A stretch of DNA of 64,000 nt from Marinomonas posidonica IVIA-Po-181 (GTDB taxonomy: Bacteria > Pseudomonadota > Gammaproteobacteria > Pseudomonadales > Marinomonadaceae). The translations under genes and the position numbers were made by a program. Positions 25,931-35,475 of the stretch are shown one piece after another. Within the stretch, counting starts at the first letter, position 1, and every line of letters begins with the position of its first letter. A model generated the notes under the pieces. That model searched no databases, was not told the origin of the DNA, and worked only from the letters and a program-made list of their open reading frames with translations. The DNA is taken from assembly GCF_000214215.1 (NCBI RefSeq), contig NC_015559.1, forward strand, positions 3,211,001 to 3,275,000, written 5' to 3'.

Positions 25931-27279
25931 CGCAGTAAAGCAATTCGGCCCGTTTTTACGGCTTGGCGTATCACGGTGACATTCGGGGCAAGCTGATACA
26001 AGTCGCCATTTTGTCCAACCAGCTGTCTTGGTACATGGCTAGCTTTCGCCACCTCTGCGTTTGCCGCTAAATGGGCGGCCTCCCCATGAACAGGAATCGC
26101 GACTTCTGGCTGCACCCAAGAATACAGTTGTCGCAATTCATCCTGATATGGGTGGCCACTCACATGAATCGCTAGATTCGTATCCTGCTGTTGTAATGTG
26201 CGAATGTTTTGTCCTTTAAATTGACCAACCAAACGCATGATGTCGTTTTCATTGCCAGGAATCATCATGGCAGAAAAGAGCACCAGATCATCGGCCTCCA
26301 GCGTCAAATCAAAACAGTTATTCGCGGCCAAACGGTTTAAGGTTGCTCTTGGTTCACCTTGACTGCCTGTCGCCACCGCCAACACTTCTTCTCTCGGTAA
26401 ATAGCCAATATGCGCGGCATCGATTAAAGGCAAATCCTCAGGCCAATGGCCAGTGACACGAGCGATACTCACCATATTCAAAAGTGAACGACCGATTAAC
26501 GCCAAGTAACGCCCGGTTTCTTGTGCCACTCGTCCAAGCGACACCAAACGCGCCAGATTACTGCTAAAGCAGCCGACCACAACGCGATTTTTTTCCTCTT
26601 TGATGGCTGCCAACAAGCCCTGATAACAGTCACTTTCGGAAACAGAATGACCTGCTTGCAGGGCATTGGTTGAATCGCACACCATGGCGAGCATATTTTG
26701 CTTGGCCAGCGCACTAAAGCGACTGGCAACAAAGCCTTCTCCAACCACAGGTTGTTTGTCGATTTTCCAATCACCAGTATGAAATACTCGTCCAGCTGGC
26801 GTCTCAATGGTCACTGAGAAGGCATCAGGCATGGAATGGGTCAAAGCCAGCCAGGTGACCTGAAACGGACCAATCTGTTTGCTCTCACCATCATCGACAA
26901 TGATAATTGGCACGTCTTGTTCTAGGCCAACTTGAGCCAATTTACGACGCAATACTTCAGCGGTAAAACGAGTTGTGTAAACAGCACATTTAAAGCGCCG
27001 CCATAGGTAAGGCACAGCCCCGATATGGTCTTCATGAGCATGCGTAATCACCATGCCAGCGAGGCGCTCTTTCTGTTCACTGATAAAGCGAGGATCCGCA
27101 CTAACCACTTCCGATGTCAGCGCATCTTGAGGTGATAAAGGTTCATTAAAAGACACGCCGCAATCCACCATCAACCATTGCCCGTCATGCCCATAAAGAT
27201 TCATGTTCATGCCGATTTCACCTGTCCCACCTAACGGTAAAAACCATAAATCTTGCGGCGATGGTACTAAATGACGGAT
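25927..27279 (-). CDS. RNase J-like metallo-beta-lactamase-fold ribonuclease
   Basis: A 450-residue MBL/beta-CASP protein. THAHEDHIG carries the HxHxDH metal site, with HTGDWKID and VHGE further on; VSGHPYQDELRQLY is beta-CASP-like. It lacks the long C-terminal domain of Bacillus RNase J. The first ATG (27210) would cut off the conserved PLGGTGEIG segment. In-frame coding continues upstream to an ATC at 27279 that has GAGGAGG exactly 5 nt before it, and there is no ATG, GTG or TTG in that stretch. I therefore place the start at ATC. Confidence 0.88.
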   Translation of the reverse strand: MRHLVPSPQDLWFLPLGGTGEIGMNMNLYGHDGQWLMVDCGVSFNEPLSPQDALTSEVVSADPRFISEQKERLAGMVITHAHEDHIGAVPYLWRRFKCAVYTTRFTAEVLRRKLAQVGLEQDVPIIIVDDGESKQIGPFQVTWLALTHSMPDAFSVTIETPAGRVFHTGDWKIDKQPVVGEGFVASRFSALAKQNMLAMVCDSTNALQAGHSVSESDCYQGLLAAIKEEKNRVVVGCFSSNLARLVSLGRVAQETGRYLALIGRSLLNMVSIARVTGHWPEDLPLIDAAHIGYLPREEVLAVATGSQGEPRATLNRLAANNCFDLTLEADDLVLFSAMMIPGNENDIMRLVGQFKGQNIRTLQQQDTNLAIHVSGHPYQDELRQLYSWVQPEVAIPVHGEAAHLAANAEVAKASHVPRQLVGQNGDLYQLAPNVTVIRQAVKTGRIALLR

Positions 27280-27437
27280 AACAACCTCCTCAGTTGGTCT
27301 AGAATAATAAGCGATACCTTCCCTATACTACGTACTTTCCGATAAGATCACAGCCTGTCTGCCAACATCTCTTGTTGGGATTATGTTGCAGCTAATTTAC
27401 ATACGCATCACAATGGAAAATAAGTTTGAATAATTTC

Positions 27438-28346
27438 ATGTCCAAGATGGCGAAGGCTGTCTCTTTTTTAATTCTCGCGGCCTGTGTCGCCATTTTCGCT
27501 CTGTATTTGATCCAAAAGTTTGGCGCCGAATACGCCGAAGAAAAAATCCAACAACGTATTACCGCAGCAGGGTTAAAAGCCTTTATCGAATACGACTCGG
27601 TGCATCTTGACCCATTTACCTTAACGCCATCACTGGAAAACGTGCGCTTTGGTCTCAAATCTGCACCTTGGCTCAACTTTGCTCGTATTTCGTTTAACTC
27701 ATACCTATTCAAGCAACCTAATTTAGACGTGGATTTCTGGATAAAAGACACACCCGTTGATCAGCTCTCACGAGACACGGCGGCCTGGTTCCGACAAGCG
27801 GGACTCGAGCAAGTCTTAGGCAAGGGCTCTTTTCAGTCGACTCTGGACGGCGATATCTTACAATCTCATCTGAATTTAGACATCAAAGACGCCGGTAAGC
27901 TAGACCTCATCAGCCACACTCAACTCGCCACACAGGATCTCTCATTAGTGGATCTTCGTACTGATTTGTTAGCGTCTGTGGCCCTAGGTCAGCCCGAAGC
28001 CGTTTTATATCTCTATGGGGAACAGCTAAGCATTGACCAGCTAAGCGTCACATACCAAGATACAGGATTGGCTCAACACCTTTCTGGTGACTGGCCGCAA
28101 CGCTTAAGAGAGTGGCGAATCGCCAAGCTGGAGCATTTGATGGATCAGCTCAAACTTGCTCCTCAAGGCACTTCTAACGCTCTGGCCCTAGCTCGTACAC
28201 TCGACCAATATTTGTTAAACCCGACACAAGTGTCTCTGACATTTTCACCAAACGAGGCAATGAATTTAAAGCAATTGGCTTTAATCGCGGAGCAAAAAAT
28301 GTTGGCACGACAAGCCAAGCTAAAGGTCACCTTGCTAGCCAACTAA
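27438..28346 (+). CDS. Hypothetical protein with N-terminal membrane anchor
   Basis: About 302 residues. One hydrophobic helix (AVSFLILAACVAIFALYLI) near the N-terminus is followed by a soluble, probably periplasmic, region with many alternating strands (VHLDPFTLTPSLENVRFGLK) reminiscent of AsmA/DUF748-like repeats. I do not recognise a defined family. The start is unclear (TTG 27426, ATG 27438 or ATG 27447), as no ribosome site stands out. It is followed closely by the NYN-domain gene. Confidence 0.65.
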   Translation: MSKMAKAVSFLILAACVAIFALYLIQKFGAEYAEEKIQQRITAAGLKAFIEYDSVHLDPFTLTPSLENVRFGLKSAPWLNFARISFNSYLFKQPNLDVDFWIKDTPVDQLSRDTAAWFRQAGLEQVLGKGSFQSTLDGDILQSHLNLDIKDAGKLDLISHTQLATQDLSLVDLRTDLLASVALGQPEAVLYLYGEQLSIDQLSVTYQDTGLAQHLSGDWPQRLREWRIAKLEHLMDQLKLAPQGTSNALALARTLDQYLLNPTQVSLTFSPNEAMNLKQLALIAEQKMLARQAKLKVTLLAN

Positions 28347-28388
28347 TCAGTGGCTTAAATCACAAATCAAGCCATATAGGAGCTTCCA

Positions 28389-28865
28389 ATGCAAAACGTG
28401 ACCATCTTAGTCGACGTTCAAAATATTTATTACACCACCCGCCACAGCTTTGGCCGCTCCTTTGACTATAATGCCTTTTGGCGACAAGTAACCGCCGATA
28501 GACAAGTGGTCAAAGCCATCGCGTATGCCATTGATCGTGGAGATGAAAAGCAGCGTCAATTTCAAAATATTTTGCGCGCCATTGGTTTTGAGGTAAAACT
28601 CAAACCCTTCATCCAACGCTCTGATGGTTCCGCAAAAGGTGACTGGGACGTCGGCATCACGATTGATGCGCTTGAATATGGTATGAACTCAGATGTATTA
28701 GTACTGGCCTCAGGCGATGGCGATTTTGATTTATTGGCAAAAACACTAACGGAAAAACACCATACCAAAGTAGAAGTCTATGGCGTAGAAGCTCTCACCG
28801 CTCAGTCTTTGATTCAAGCCGCCACTCACTTCACCCCAATTGATAACAATTTGTTACTAAAATAA
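28389..28865 (+). CDS. NYN-domain protein (LabA/DUF88 family, PIN-like nuclease fold)
   Basis: A 158-residue single-domain protein. Acidic residues typical of the NYN metal site are present: ILVDVQNIY at the N-terminus, KGDWDVGI (~89) and ASGDGDF (~113). The family is predicted to act as ribonucleases on RNA, but this one's target is unknown. AGGAG lies 6 nt before the ATG. Confidence 0.88.
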   Translation: MQNVTILVDVQNIYYTTRHSFGRSFDYNAFWRQVTADRQVVKAIAYAIDRGDEKQRQFQNILRAIGFEVKLKPFIQRSDGSAKGDWDVGITIDALEYGMNSDVLVLASGDGDFDLLAKTLTEKHHTKVEVYGVEALTAQSLIQAATHFTPIDNNLLLK

Positions 28866-28945
28866 GTCAAACTCATCTAGTCTTTTAAGGGAGAATATGA
28901 CGCTCACATTCGATCGTCCTTGTTTTTCTTTTGAGATGTAGATAA

Positions 28946-29992
28946 ATGAGCCCTGTTACCAACTCCATATTTAACGCGACTCGTAACACGCTTCACAAAT
29001 GGCTGAGCTTAAGTACTGGCATCATTGTTCTGTTTTTCTGCCTACTCAATAACTGTGTGTTAGAGCAAAGAACCTTAGGCACGATTCAAATTGCACTCGC
29101 TGCGCTTTACTTTTATTTTTTCTGGGTGTCATATCACAATAAAAGCAAAGCTTGGCATCGGCATGTTTTTATTATCACCCTTTGTTGTACCGCCATTCTG
29201 GCCTTTGCCTTTTCCGACTTGAGAGCAGGAGCCATCTACTGGCTTATTGTATTGCCCGCTATTTTCTGTTTGCTTGGCGGCGCGACAGCAGGACTTTGCT
29301 ACACTATTTTGGCGTCTTTTCCAGCCATCTTTATTATTTTCTATCGATCAGAGACAGACAATTTTATCCAATATCGCTCCATTCTGAACTTTGTACTGTC
29401 TTACTTCATGGTCTACGGCGTCTGCTATCTCTATGAACTACAGCAAACAAAAAACAACCAATTACTGGCCAAAATGGCGTTTGAAGACCCATTAACAGGC
29501 GCCAAAAATCGCCACGCCTTAAAACTCTTCTTCGATCATTTTAATCGTCAGGCGCAAAACATTTACATTGATACTGAATGGGCCACCCGACTGCTCATCG
29601 TGGACATTGATTTTTTCAAAACGGTAAATGATAAATGCGGTCACGAAGTAGGCGATCAGGTGCTCATCGAATTAACCGAACTACTGCAATTTTATGCCGA
29701 TAAAGACAGTGTGTATCGCATTGGCGGTGAGGAATTCCTCATTATCCTTAATGATGCGTCTGCTATCCAAGCTTATGATTTTGCCGAAAATATACGTATT
29801 CGAGTCGAAAACAGCGTCTTTCGGGCCAATCATCACCAAATCAGAATTACCGTCAGTATTGGTATTGCGAAGCTCAATCAAGGACATTCATTCCATAAAT
29901 TCCTAAAAGCCGCCGATAAAAACCTTTATTCGGCAAAACATAAAGGTCGTAATCTGGTCCATCACAGCGACCTAGAGGATGAAATCAATTAA
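28946..29992 (+). CDS. Multi-helix membrane diguanylate cyclase (GGEEF)
   Basis: A 348-residue protein with five or six N-terminal helices (residues ~20-165) and a C-terminal GGDEF domain with the active-site motif RIGGEEFLIIL (~255). It should synthesise c-di-GMP. The RxxD inhibitory site is not conserved (the arginine position is alanine). The membrane part is a compact MASE-like sensor rather than a periplasmic domain. Confidence 0.92.
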   Translation: MSPVTNSIFNATRNTLHKWLSLSTGIIVLFFCLLNNCVLEQRTLGTIQIALAALYFYFFWVSYHNKSKAWHRHVFIITLCCTAILAFAFSDLRAGAIYWLIVLPAIFCLLGGATAGLCYTILASFPAIFIIFYRSETDNFIQYRSILNFVLSYFMVYGVCYLYELQQTKNNQLLAKMAFEDPLTGAKNRHALKLFFDHFNRQAQNIYIDTEWATRLLIVDIDFFKTVNDKCGHEVGDQVLIELTELLQFYADKDSVYRIGGEEFLIILNDASAIQAYDFAENIRIRVENSVFRANHHQIRITVSIGIAKLNQGHSFHKFLKAADKNLYSAKHKGRNLVHHSDLEDEIN

Positions 29993-29996
29993 CCCA

Positions 29997-30221
29997 CTAA
30001 TGAAAGGTGTTGATGTAAAGCGCTTCGACCTTTTCACGAGCCCAAGGCGTCCGACGCAAAAACTTTAAACTCGATTTAACCGATGGGTCTTTTTTAAAGC
30101 AGTTAATGTTCACTAAAAAAGACAACTCTTGCCATCCAAAATGGGCCTGCAGATCGGTTACTATGGTTTCCAATGTCACCCCATGAAGAGGGTTATTGTC
30201 TTGTTTCTCTTTCAATTTCAT
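29997..30221 (-). CDS. VF530 family protein (DUF2132)
   Basis: A 74-residue small protein of the VF530 family. [33 protein letters not shown] and [14 protein letters not shown] are strongly conserved in this family, whose Vibrio member has a solved DNA-binding-like fold. Function is not established. ATG at 30221 follows AAGGTG. It is convergent with the GGEEF gene (5-bp gap). Confidence 0.88.
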   Translation of the reverse strand: MKLKEKQDNNPLHGVTLETIVTDLQAHFGWQELSFLVNINCFKKDPSVKSSLKFLRRTPWAREKVEALYINTFH

Positions 30222-30352
30222 CACCTTATTTCAATCAACTAAGAGTATAACTGAATTTCACTCAAGTTTGAGACACATCAGACACAATCGGAATTGACTA
30301 ATGAGACAAATCCCAGAAGAATAACCATCATAACAATTAGGAGAAGAAACAA

Positions 30353-30640
30353 ATGGGTATTTTATCTGCTCTAAAAGGGCTATTTTCTGGCGGCGAAGCG
30401 GCCCCTGCGAAAACCGAAGAAGCGATTGAGTACAATGGTTACCAAATTGTGCCAGCGCCGATGCAAGACGGTGGTCAATTTCGCGTGGCAGCGACCATCA
30501 CCTTAGGTGAAGGTGAAGAGCAAAAAATGCACAAATTCATTCGCTCTGACTTAATGCCAAACCGTGATGAATGCATCGAAATCACCATTCGCAAAGCCAA
30601 GTTAACCATCGACCAGCTGGGCAAAAACCTGTTTAACTAA
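30353..30640 (+). CDS. HlyU-family protein
   Basis: A 95-residue protein matching the PF10115-type HlyU family (YNGYQIVPAPMQDGGQFRVAATI, KFIRSDLMPNRDECIEITIRKAKLTIDQLG, in shorter stretches). Despite the name, most members have no proven regulatory role. AGGAG lies 8 nt before the ATG. It precedes the hydrolase gene by 34 bp and may share its transcript. Confidence 0.85.
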   Translation: MGILSALKGLFSGGEAAPAKTEEAIEYNGYQIVPAPMQDGGQFRVAATITLGEGEEQKMHKFIRSDLMPNRDECIEITIRKAKLTIDQLGKNLFN

Positions 30641-30674
30641 AGCATATTCATATAAACCTTATGGGAATGGCATC

Positions 30675-31700
30675 ATGAATGTACCAATAGGACAACACTG
30701 GCGTCTTGTTAAACAGGGTGAAGACCTATTGGGCGACCGCTTTTATGCCCGTACATTTGCTTTTCCAGGCCCAAAAACGCAAGTTCATACCACTCTTATT
30801 CACCACCTAGACGAACAACAATCAGCCAAAGCCATTTTATATGTACATGGCTATACGGATTATTTTTTTCAGACAGGCTTAGCGGAACACTTTATTGCAC
30901 TTGGCTATCGCTTTTATGCCTTGGATTTACAAGGTTATGGGCGCTCTATACGGCCTTCCACACCGCCAAATTGGTGTGACTCGATTGAGCAATATGGCCA
31001 AGACTTGGACATCGCTTTGGCCACCATGAAGCAAGATGGTGTCGAACAAGTGGTGATATTAGGTCACTCAACCGGTGGTCTCGTGGTCTCGACGTATTTG
31101 GCCCAGCCTTACAAATTGGCTGAGCGCGAAAATCACTATCAAATGCCGTTTCCAGAAGTCATCGGTTTAATGTTAAACAGCCCTTTTTTAGCTCTGCCCT
31201 TTCCACCAGTCATTTTGAATCGCATCCACTGGCCCATTCGAATCATCGTATCCCTGTTACCTTTTTATTTTATAAAGGCCAAAAAGGCCACTATTTACGC
31301 CAAAACATTACACCAACGGTTTGGCGGAGAATGGGATTACCGGTTGGATTGGAAACCGGCTGAGGGATTCAACTTCTCTTTCCATTGGCTAAGAGAAATC
31401 ATTCAGGCACAACGCAACCTAGCGCAGAAAAGCCTCAGCATCCCAACGCTACTTTGTCATTCCAGAATCAGCACCATTGGCAAAGACAGCGTTGAAGAGA
31501 CTCAACAAGGCGACGGTGTGTTGGATGTAGAGAGCATGAAACAAGCCGCCGAAAAGAGCTTTCAAAACCTTACCCAAGTGATAATTGATAAAGGCTTTCA
31601 TGACTTGTATTTATCTCATGAAACCGCCAGAAGTGAGTATTTACACGCCTTGGATGAATGGCTTGGGCAACTAACCCAAGCCAAAAGCAAATCCCATTAA
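30675..31700 (+). CDS. Alpha/beta hydrolase (monoacylglycerol lipase-like)
   Basis: A 341-residue serine hydrolase. VHGYTDYFF is the oxyanion region, GHSTGG (~residue 133) holds the nucleophilic serine, and GFHDLYLS carries the histidine near the C-terminus. It resembles lysophospholipase/monoacylglycerol lipase proteins. There is no signal peptide, so it is probably cytosolic. Its TAA overlaps the TAA of the convergent SDR gene within TTAA. Confidence 0.88.
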   Translation: MNVPIGQHWRLVKQGEDLLGDRFYARTFAFPGPKTQVHTTLIHHLDEQQSAKAILYVHGYTDYFFQTGLAEHFIALGYRFYALDLQGYGRSIRPSTPPNWCDSIEQYGQDLDIALATMKQDGVEQVVILGHSTGGLVVSTYLAQPYKLAERENHYQMPFPEVIGLMLNSPFLALPFPPVILNRIHWPIRIIVSLLPFYFIKAKKATIYAKTLHQRFGGEWDYRLDWKPAEGFNFSFHWLREIIQAQRNLAQKSLSIPTLLCHSRISTIGKDSVEETQQGDGVLDVESMKQAAEKSFQNLTQVIIDKGFHDLYLSHETARSEYLHALDEWLGQLTQAKSKSH

Positions 31701-32548
31701 CTGCCTTGGCGACGCATCACCCAATCCAATAAACAAGTTGGCAAAATGCGTTTCATCACCACCGCAGCATAAGTGGGCGTCGTCACATAGTAACGAGCTT
31801 TCGGACGTGGCGATTCCAAAGCATGAATCAGCTTCTTCACCACCGCGCTGGCCGGCAAAGTCTGAGAAGAGGTCACGCCTTCTTTACTCAATCGAGCAAT
31901 CGCCTCTTGATAACCTTGCTGATGGCGGCTGGCCACTATATCAATGTTGTCTTTTAATGCCTGTAAAGCATTAGCACGAAAACGACTTTCAATTGGCCCA
32001 GGCTCGATCAAACTGATTTTAATCGGCGTATCAGCAAGCTCTAATCTGAGAGTATCTGTCAAACCTTCTAAAGCAAACTTACTGGCATTGTAAGCGCCAC
32101 GAAAAGGGGCTGCGACCAACCCAAGTACCGAACTGTTTTGTACAATCCGACCGTAGCCCTGTGCCAGCATCAGCTTGATAACCCGAGTAGTCAGATCATG
32201 TGTACCAAACACATTCGATTCGAATTGAGTCCGTAACGCTTCAACAGGCAAGTCTTCCACCGCCCCAGGCTGACCATAAGCACCATTATTAAAAAGGGCA
32301 AATAAATGCCCGCCGGTTATCTCAAGTGCCTTTGTTAAGCCTTTTTCAATAGACGCTGAATCCGCCAAATCCAACTGAACAACATGTTGAATTCCCTGCT
32401 CCTTGATCGCGGCAATGTCCTTTTCCTGACGACAGCTGGCGACCACCAAGAAGTTTCGCTCTTGCAGCATTCGCGCCGCTTCCAAGCCTATGCCACTGGA
32501 ACAACCTGTGATCAAAATCGAAAATTTCATGCTCTGTATGGTGGTCAT
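31697..32548 (-). CDS. Short-chain dehydrogenase/reductase
   Basis: A 277-283 residue classical SDR: cofactor loop TGCSSGIG, structural NNGAYG, catalytic serine in NSSVLG and YNASK. The extended C-terminal helix region (RARYYVTTPTYAAVVMKRILPTCLLDWVMRR) resembles retinol/steroid-type SDRs that bind membranes loosely. Substrate is unknown. Start may be 32548 or 32530. It is convergent with the hydrolase. Confidence 0.87.
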   Translation of the reverse strand: MTTIQSMKFSILITGCSSGIGLEAARMLQERNFLVVASCRQEKDIAAIKEQGIQHVVQLDLADSASIEKGLTKALEITGGHLFALFNNGAYGQPGAVEDLPVEALRTQFESNVFGTHDLTTRVIKLMLAQGYGRIVQNSSVLGLVAAPFRGAYNASKFALEGLTDTLRLELADTPIKISLIEPGPIESRFRANALQALKDNIDIVASRHQQGYQEAIARLSKEGVTSSQTLPASAVVKKLIHALESPRPKARYYVTTPTYAAVVMKRILPTCLLDWVMRRQGS

Positions 32549-32924
32549 AATGTGTGTTCCAAAAGGGTTTTTAGCATAGTAACAAATGCATTTTTAAAAA
32601 GTACAGTCTCGCCACTTCTTGCTCGAGTCTTCCCTGCTCACTTCAAACCTAACCAACTCATTGATGTGCATCACTTACCAATCTAATCAATGGCCATCAT
32701 TATGTGTCATTCATGTCGTTTGAAGAGTACCGTTAACCAGCCGAACTCTGATGAGTTGAAGTGTACAGCAGCCTTTAAAATGACGATAAAAGCCATTACA
32801 TCACACCTCTTTTGGTCATAAAAAATTCTTCATTTTCGAGCTGAATGAAGAATTATCTTGGTAACCCGTTAAGGTCAAATAGCCTATTATTCATCACTAG
32901 AGGAAAAAATACTGGGAGCAAAAA
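32549..32924. other. Intergenic region between SDR and TetR genes
   Basis: This 376-bp divergent region has no credible gene on either strand. Apart from the inverted repeat at 32824-32854 near the TetR gene, I see nothing defined in it. Confidence 0.5.
32824..32854. promoter_or_regulatory. 11-bp inverted repeat upstream of the TetR gene
   Basis: AATTCTTCATT (32824-32834) and its exact complement (32844-32854) are separated by 9 nt, about 70 bp before the TetR start. It is a good candidate operator for autoregulation of the efflux operon. Confidence 0.55.
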
Positions 32925-33590
32925 ATGACCACCAAGATCGGCCGCCCAACGCAATCAGATGATAATAGACAGTCGGTTCGAAACCGTTTAATCACCGCCG
33001 CCAAACACTGTTTTTCAGAACAAGGGTTTGACAAGGTATCGACGCGAAAAATCGCCCTAGCCGCTGACGCAGATGCCGCAATGATTCGCTATTACTTTGG
33101 CTCCAAAACTGGCTTGTTCGAAGCCACAATAGAAGAAACGCTTGCCCCTGTTATTGAACAACTACAAACCAATCTAGCACCCAACTCGCCACCAGACCCA
33201 TTGGTGTTAATGCAAACCTACTATCGCATGATTGCCAAGAATCCCATGCTCCCGAAACTCATGTTGCAGGCACTTAGTCAGCCGAATCAGCCCGAAGCAT
33301 TTGGCGTTTTAACAGGCATCATAGATAAACTCATTCAAGGCTCAGAAAAATGGATCCGCTATTTTCAACAACAAAACCAGATCAACCCTAACCTCAATAC
33401 AGGCTGGATTCGTCTGAGCTTTGTCAGCCTAATGATCTTTCCCGTGCTGGCACCCAAGTACCTGCAACAGCAACTTGGAGTAGAGCTCAAAGAAGAATGG
33501 TTGTTGAGCCTAGCCGATCATAATCAGACCCTACTGGAACAAGGTTTGTTTGCTTCTTTAGCCACACCCAAACAAGGTCAAACAAAATGA
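32925..33590 (+). CDS. TetR-family regulator, CecR/YbiH type
   Basis: A 221-residue protein. The TetR helix-turn-helix (FDKVSTRKIALAADADAAMIRYYFGSKTGLFEA, in parts) is at residues ~25-65, and the C-terminal region resembles the CecR family. In E. coli, CecR heads the ybhGFSR efflux operon, and the same gene types follow here. GGGAG is upstream of the ATG. The stop overlaps the next start by ATGA, so translation is coupled. Confidence 0.88.
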   Translation: MTTKIGRPTQSDDNRQSVRNRLITAAKHCFSEQGFDKVSTRKIALAADADAAMIRYYFGSKTGLFEATIEETLAPVIEQLQTNLAPNSPPDPLVLMQTYYRMIAKNPMLPKLMLQALSQPNQPEAFGVLTGIIDKLIQGSEKWIRYFQQQNQINPNLNTGWIRLSFVSLMIFPVLAPKYLQQQLGVELKEEWLLSLADHNQTLLEQGLFASLATPKQGQTK

Positions 33591-34534
33591 AAACCTTTCG
33601 TCTGTGTATGTTAATCGTAATATTCACCACGCTAAGCGCCTGTCGAACAGAAGATGGTCATCGAGCAATGGGCAATATTGAGCGAGATAGAATCAGCTTA
33701 TCCGCATCGGCATCAGAACAAATCACCTTGATTCATGTAACAGAAGGGCAAATGGTTTACCAAGGTGAGCCGTTATTACAATTAGATTTACGCAGCGCCA
33801 ATGCCTTAGTCGCGCAACGTAACGCCGAACTAAAACAAGCTCAGGCCGCTCTAAAAGCACTTATCTCAGGCACCAGGCCAGAACAACTGAGTGCCGCCCT
33901 TGCGGCGCTCAAGGCTAGCCAAGCGGCCAACCAAGAAGCCGAACTCAAATATCAAAGAGCCAGTAAACTGTTTAAAAGCAAGGTGGTTGGAAAAGCCGAT
34001 TTTGATACAGCCAAAGCCAATAGAGACAGCGCCAAAGCCAAAGCACAGCAAGCGCATGATCAATGGCTAGAACTCAAAAACGGTGCTCGTGAAGAAGACA
34101 TCGCACAAGCCAGCGCGAAAGTTCAAGCCGCTCAAGCGGCCTTAGTGTGGCAAGAAAAAGCCCGTCAAGACCTCACCATCAAGGCCCCAACAGATGGCAT
34201 TATTGATACCTTGCCATGGCATCAAGGTGATCGTGTCGTTGCTGGTACTCAGCTCATCAGCTTACTCTCAGCGCACCAACCTTATGCGCGAGTTTACTTA
34301 CCCGCCAGCGCCTTAACTCACCTCAACATTGGCGATACGGTAGCGGTTTTTGTGGATGGCTTCGACTCCTCCCTACAAGGACGCGTTCGTAATATCCGTT
34401 CACAACCCGCTTATACACCTTTTTATGCCCTCAATGAACGAGATAGAGCGCGTTTGATGTATCTAACCGACATTGATTTGCTGAACGCAGAAGCACTACC
34501 GACTGGGCTGGCCGTTGAGGTGCATCTGCCATGA
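33587..34534 (+). CDS. ybhG: HlyD-family periplasmic adaptor lipoprotein (YbhG type)
   Basis: A 315-residue membrane-fusion protein. The signal peptide ends in a lipobox TLSAC (cysteine near residue 19), followed by a barrel-sandwich half (IHVTEGQMVYQGEPLLQLDL), a long alanine/lysine-rich coiled-coil hairpin (~70-185), and the second half KAPTDGIIDTLPWHQGDRVVAGTQL, in shorter pieces. It links the ABC permease to an outer-membrane channel. It overlaps both neighbours by 4 nt. Confidence 0.9.
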   Translation: MKTFRLCMLIVIFTTLSACRTEDGHRAMGNIERDRISLSASASEQITLIHVTEGQMVYQGEPLLQLDLRSANALVAQRNAELKQAQAALKALISGTRPEQLSAALAALKASQAANQEAELKYQRASKLFKSKVVGKADFDTAKANRDSAKAKAQQAHDQWLELKNGAREEDIAQASAKVQAAQAALVWQEKARQDLTIKAPTDGIIDTLPWHQGDRVVAGTQLISLLSAHQPYARVYLPASALTHLNIGDTVAVFVDGFDSSLQGRVRNIRSQPAYTPFYALNERDRARLMYLTDIDLLNAEALPTGLAVEVHLP

Positions 34535-35475
34535 ACTCAGCAACGACTTATCAACAAACAGAATACGCCATTGACGCAAAAGGGCTAACAAAACGCTTCG
34601 GTGAAAAAGTCGCCGTTAACAAACTCGATTTACGTATTCCCAAAGGCCGTATTTATGGCTTTCTTGGCCCTAATGGTTGCGGCAAATCCACCAGCATTCG
34701 TCTACTAACAGGGTTATTAGAAGCCACTGAAGGCGAAATAAACATCTTAGGGAAACCTCTTTTAGGGCATGAAGAATCATTAAAAACACGTATTGGTTAC
34801 ATGACCCAAAAATTTTCTTTATACGATAACCTCACCGTGCAAGAAAACCTGATTTTTGTCGCTGCGATTTATGGTTTCTCAGGCCGTCGAAAGCAAGCCC
34901 GAATCGAGGAGCTTCTGGCCATGTACGATTTAGAAAAACAAGCGAAACAGTTCGCAGGTTCAATGAGTGGCGGGCAAAAGCAACGCCTTGCCTTAGCCTG
35001 TGCCACATTACATTCACCCGAATTGCTGTTTCTCGACGAACCAACCTCAGCCGTAGACCCTGAAAATCGTCGAGAATTCTGGGAGAGGCTGTTTGACCTC
35101 TGCACCGCAGGCACCACCATATTGGTATCCACTCACTATATGGACGAAGCCGAACGTTGCCATTCATTGGCGATAATGGAAGAAGGCAGGAAACGAGCAG
35201 ATGGCTCACCTCAAGCCCTGATGGACGCCATGCCAGCCAATGTTGTCGAAGTCAGTGGTAGCGGATTGAGACAACTGAAACAAACCCTAGGTCAGCATCC
35301 AAATATCCTCTCCACCGCCCAGATTGGGGCTCACCTTAGAGTTTTAGTCCAAAAAGGGATCCACAATCCTGTCGAATTCATTTCACAACTAAGTGATGGT
35401 CGACATGCACAATTGGCTCGCCCCAGTCTTGAAGACGTCTTTGTTACCTGTACTGGAGATCGCCATGTGGATTAG
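34531..35475 (+). CDS. ybhF: ABC transporter ATP-binding protein (YbhF type, single domain)
   Basis: A 314-residue ATPase: Walker A GPNGCGKST, signature MSGGQKQR, Walker B LLFLDEPTSAVD, followed by a short C-terminal extension seen in drug-export ATPases. E. coli YbhF carries two ATPase domains, but this one has only one. The stop overlaps the permease start by 11 nt. Confidence 0.9.
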   Translation: MNSATTYQQTEYAIDAKGLTKRFGEKVAVNKLDLRIPKGRIYGFLGPNGCGKSTSIRLLTGLLEATEGEINILGKPLLGHEESLKTRIGYMTQKFSLYDNLTVQENLIFVAAIYGFSGRRKQARIEELLAMYDLEKQAKQFAGSMSGGQKQRLALACATLHSPELLFLDEPTSAVDPENRREFWERLFDLCTAGTTILVSTHYMDEAERCHSLAIMEEGRKRADGSPQALMDAMPANVVEVSGSGLRQLKQTLGQHPNILSTAQIGAHLRVLVQKGIHNPVEFISQLSDGRHAQLARPSLEDVFVTCTGDRHVD

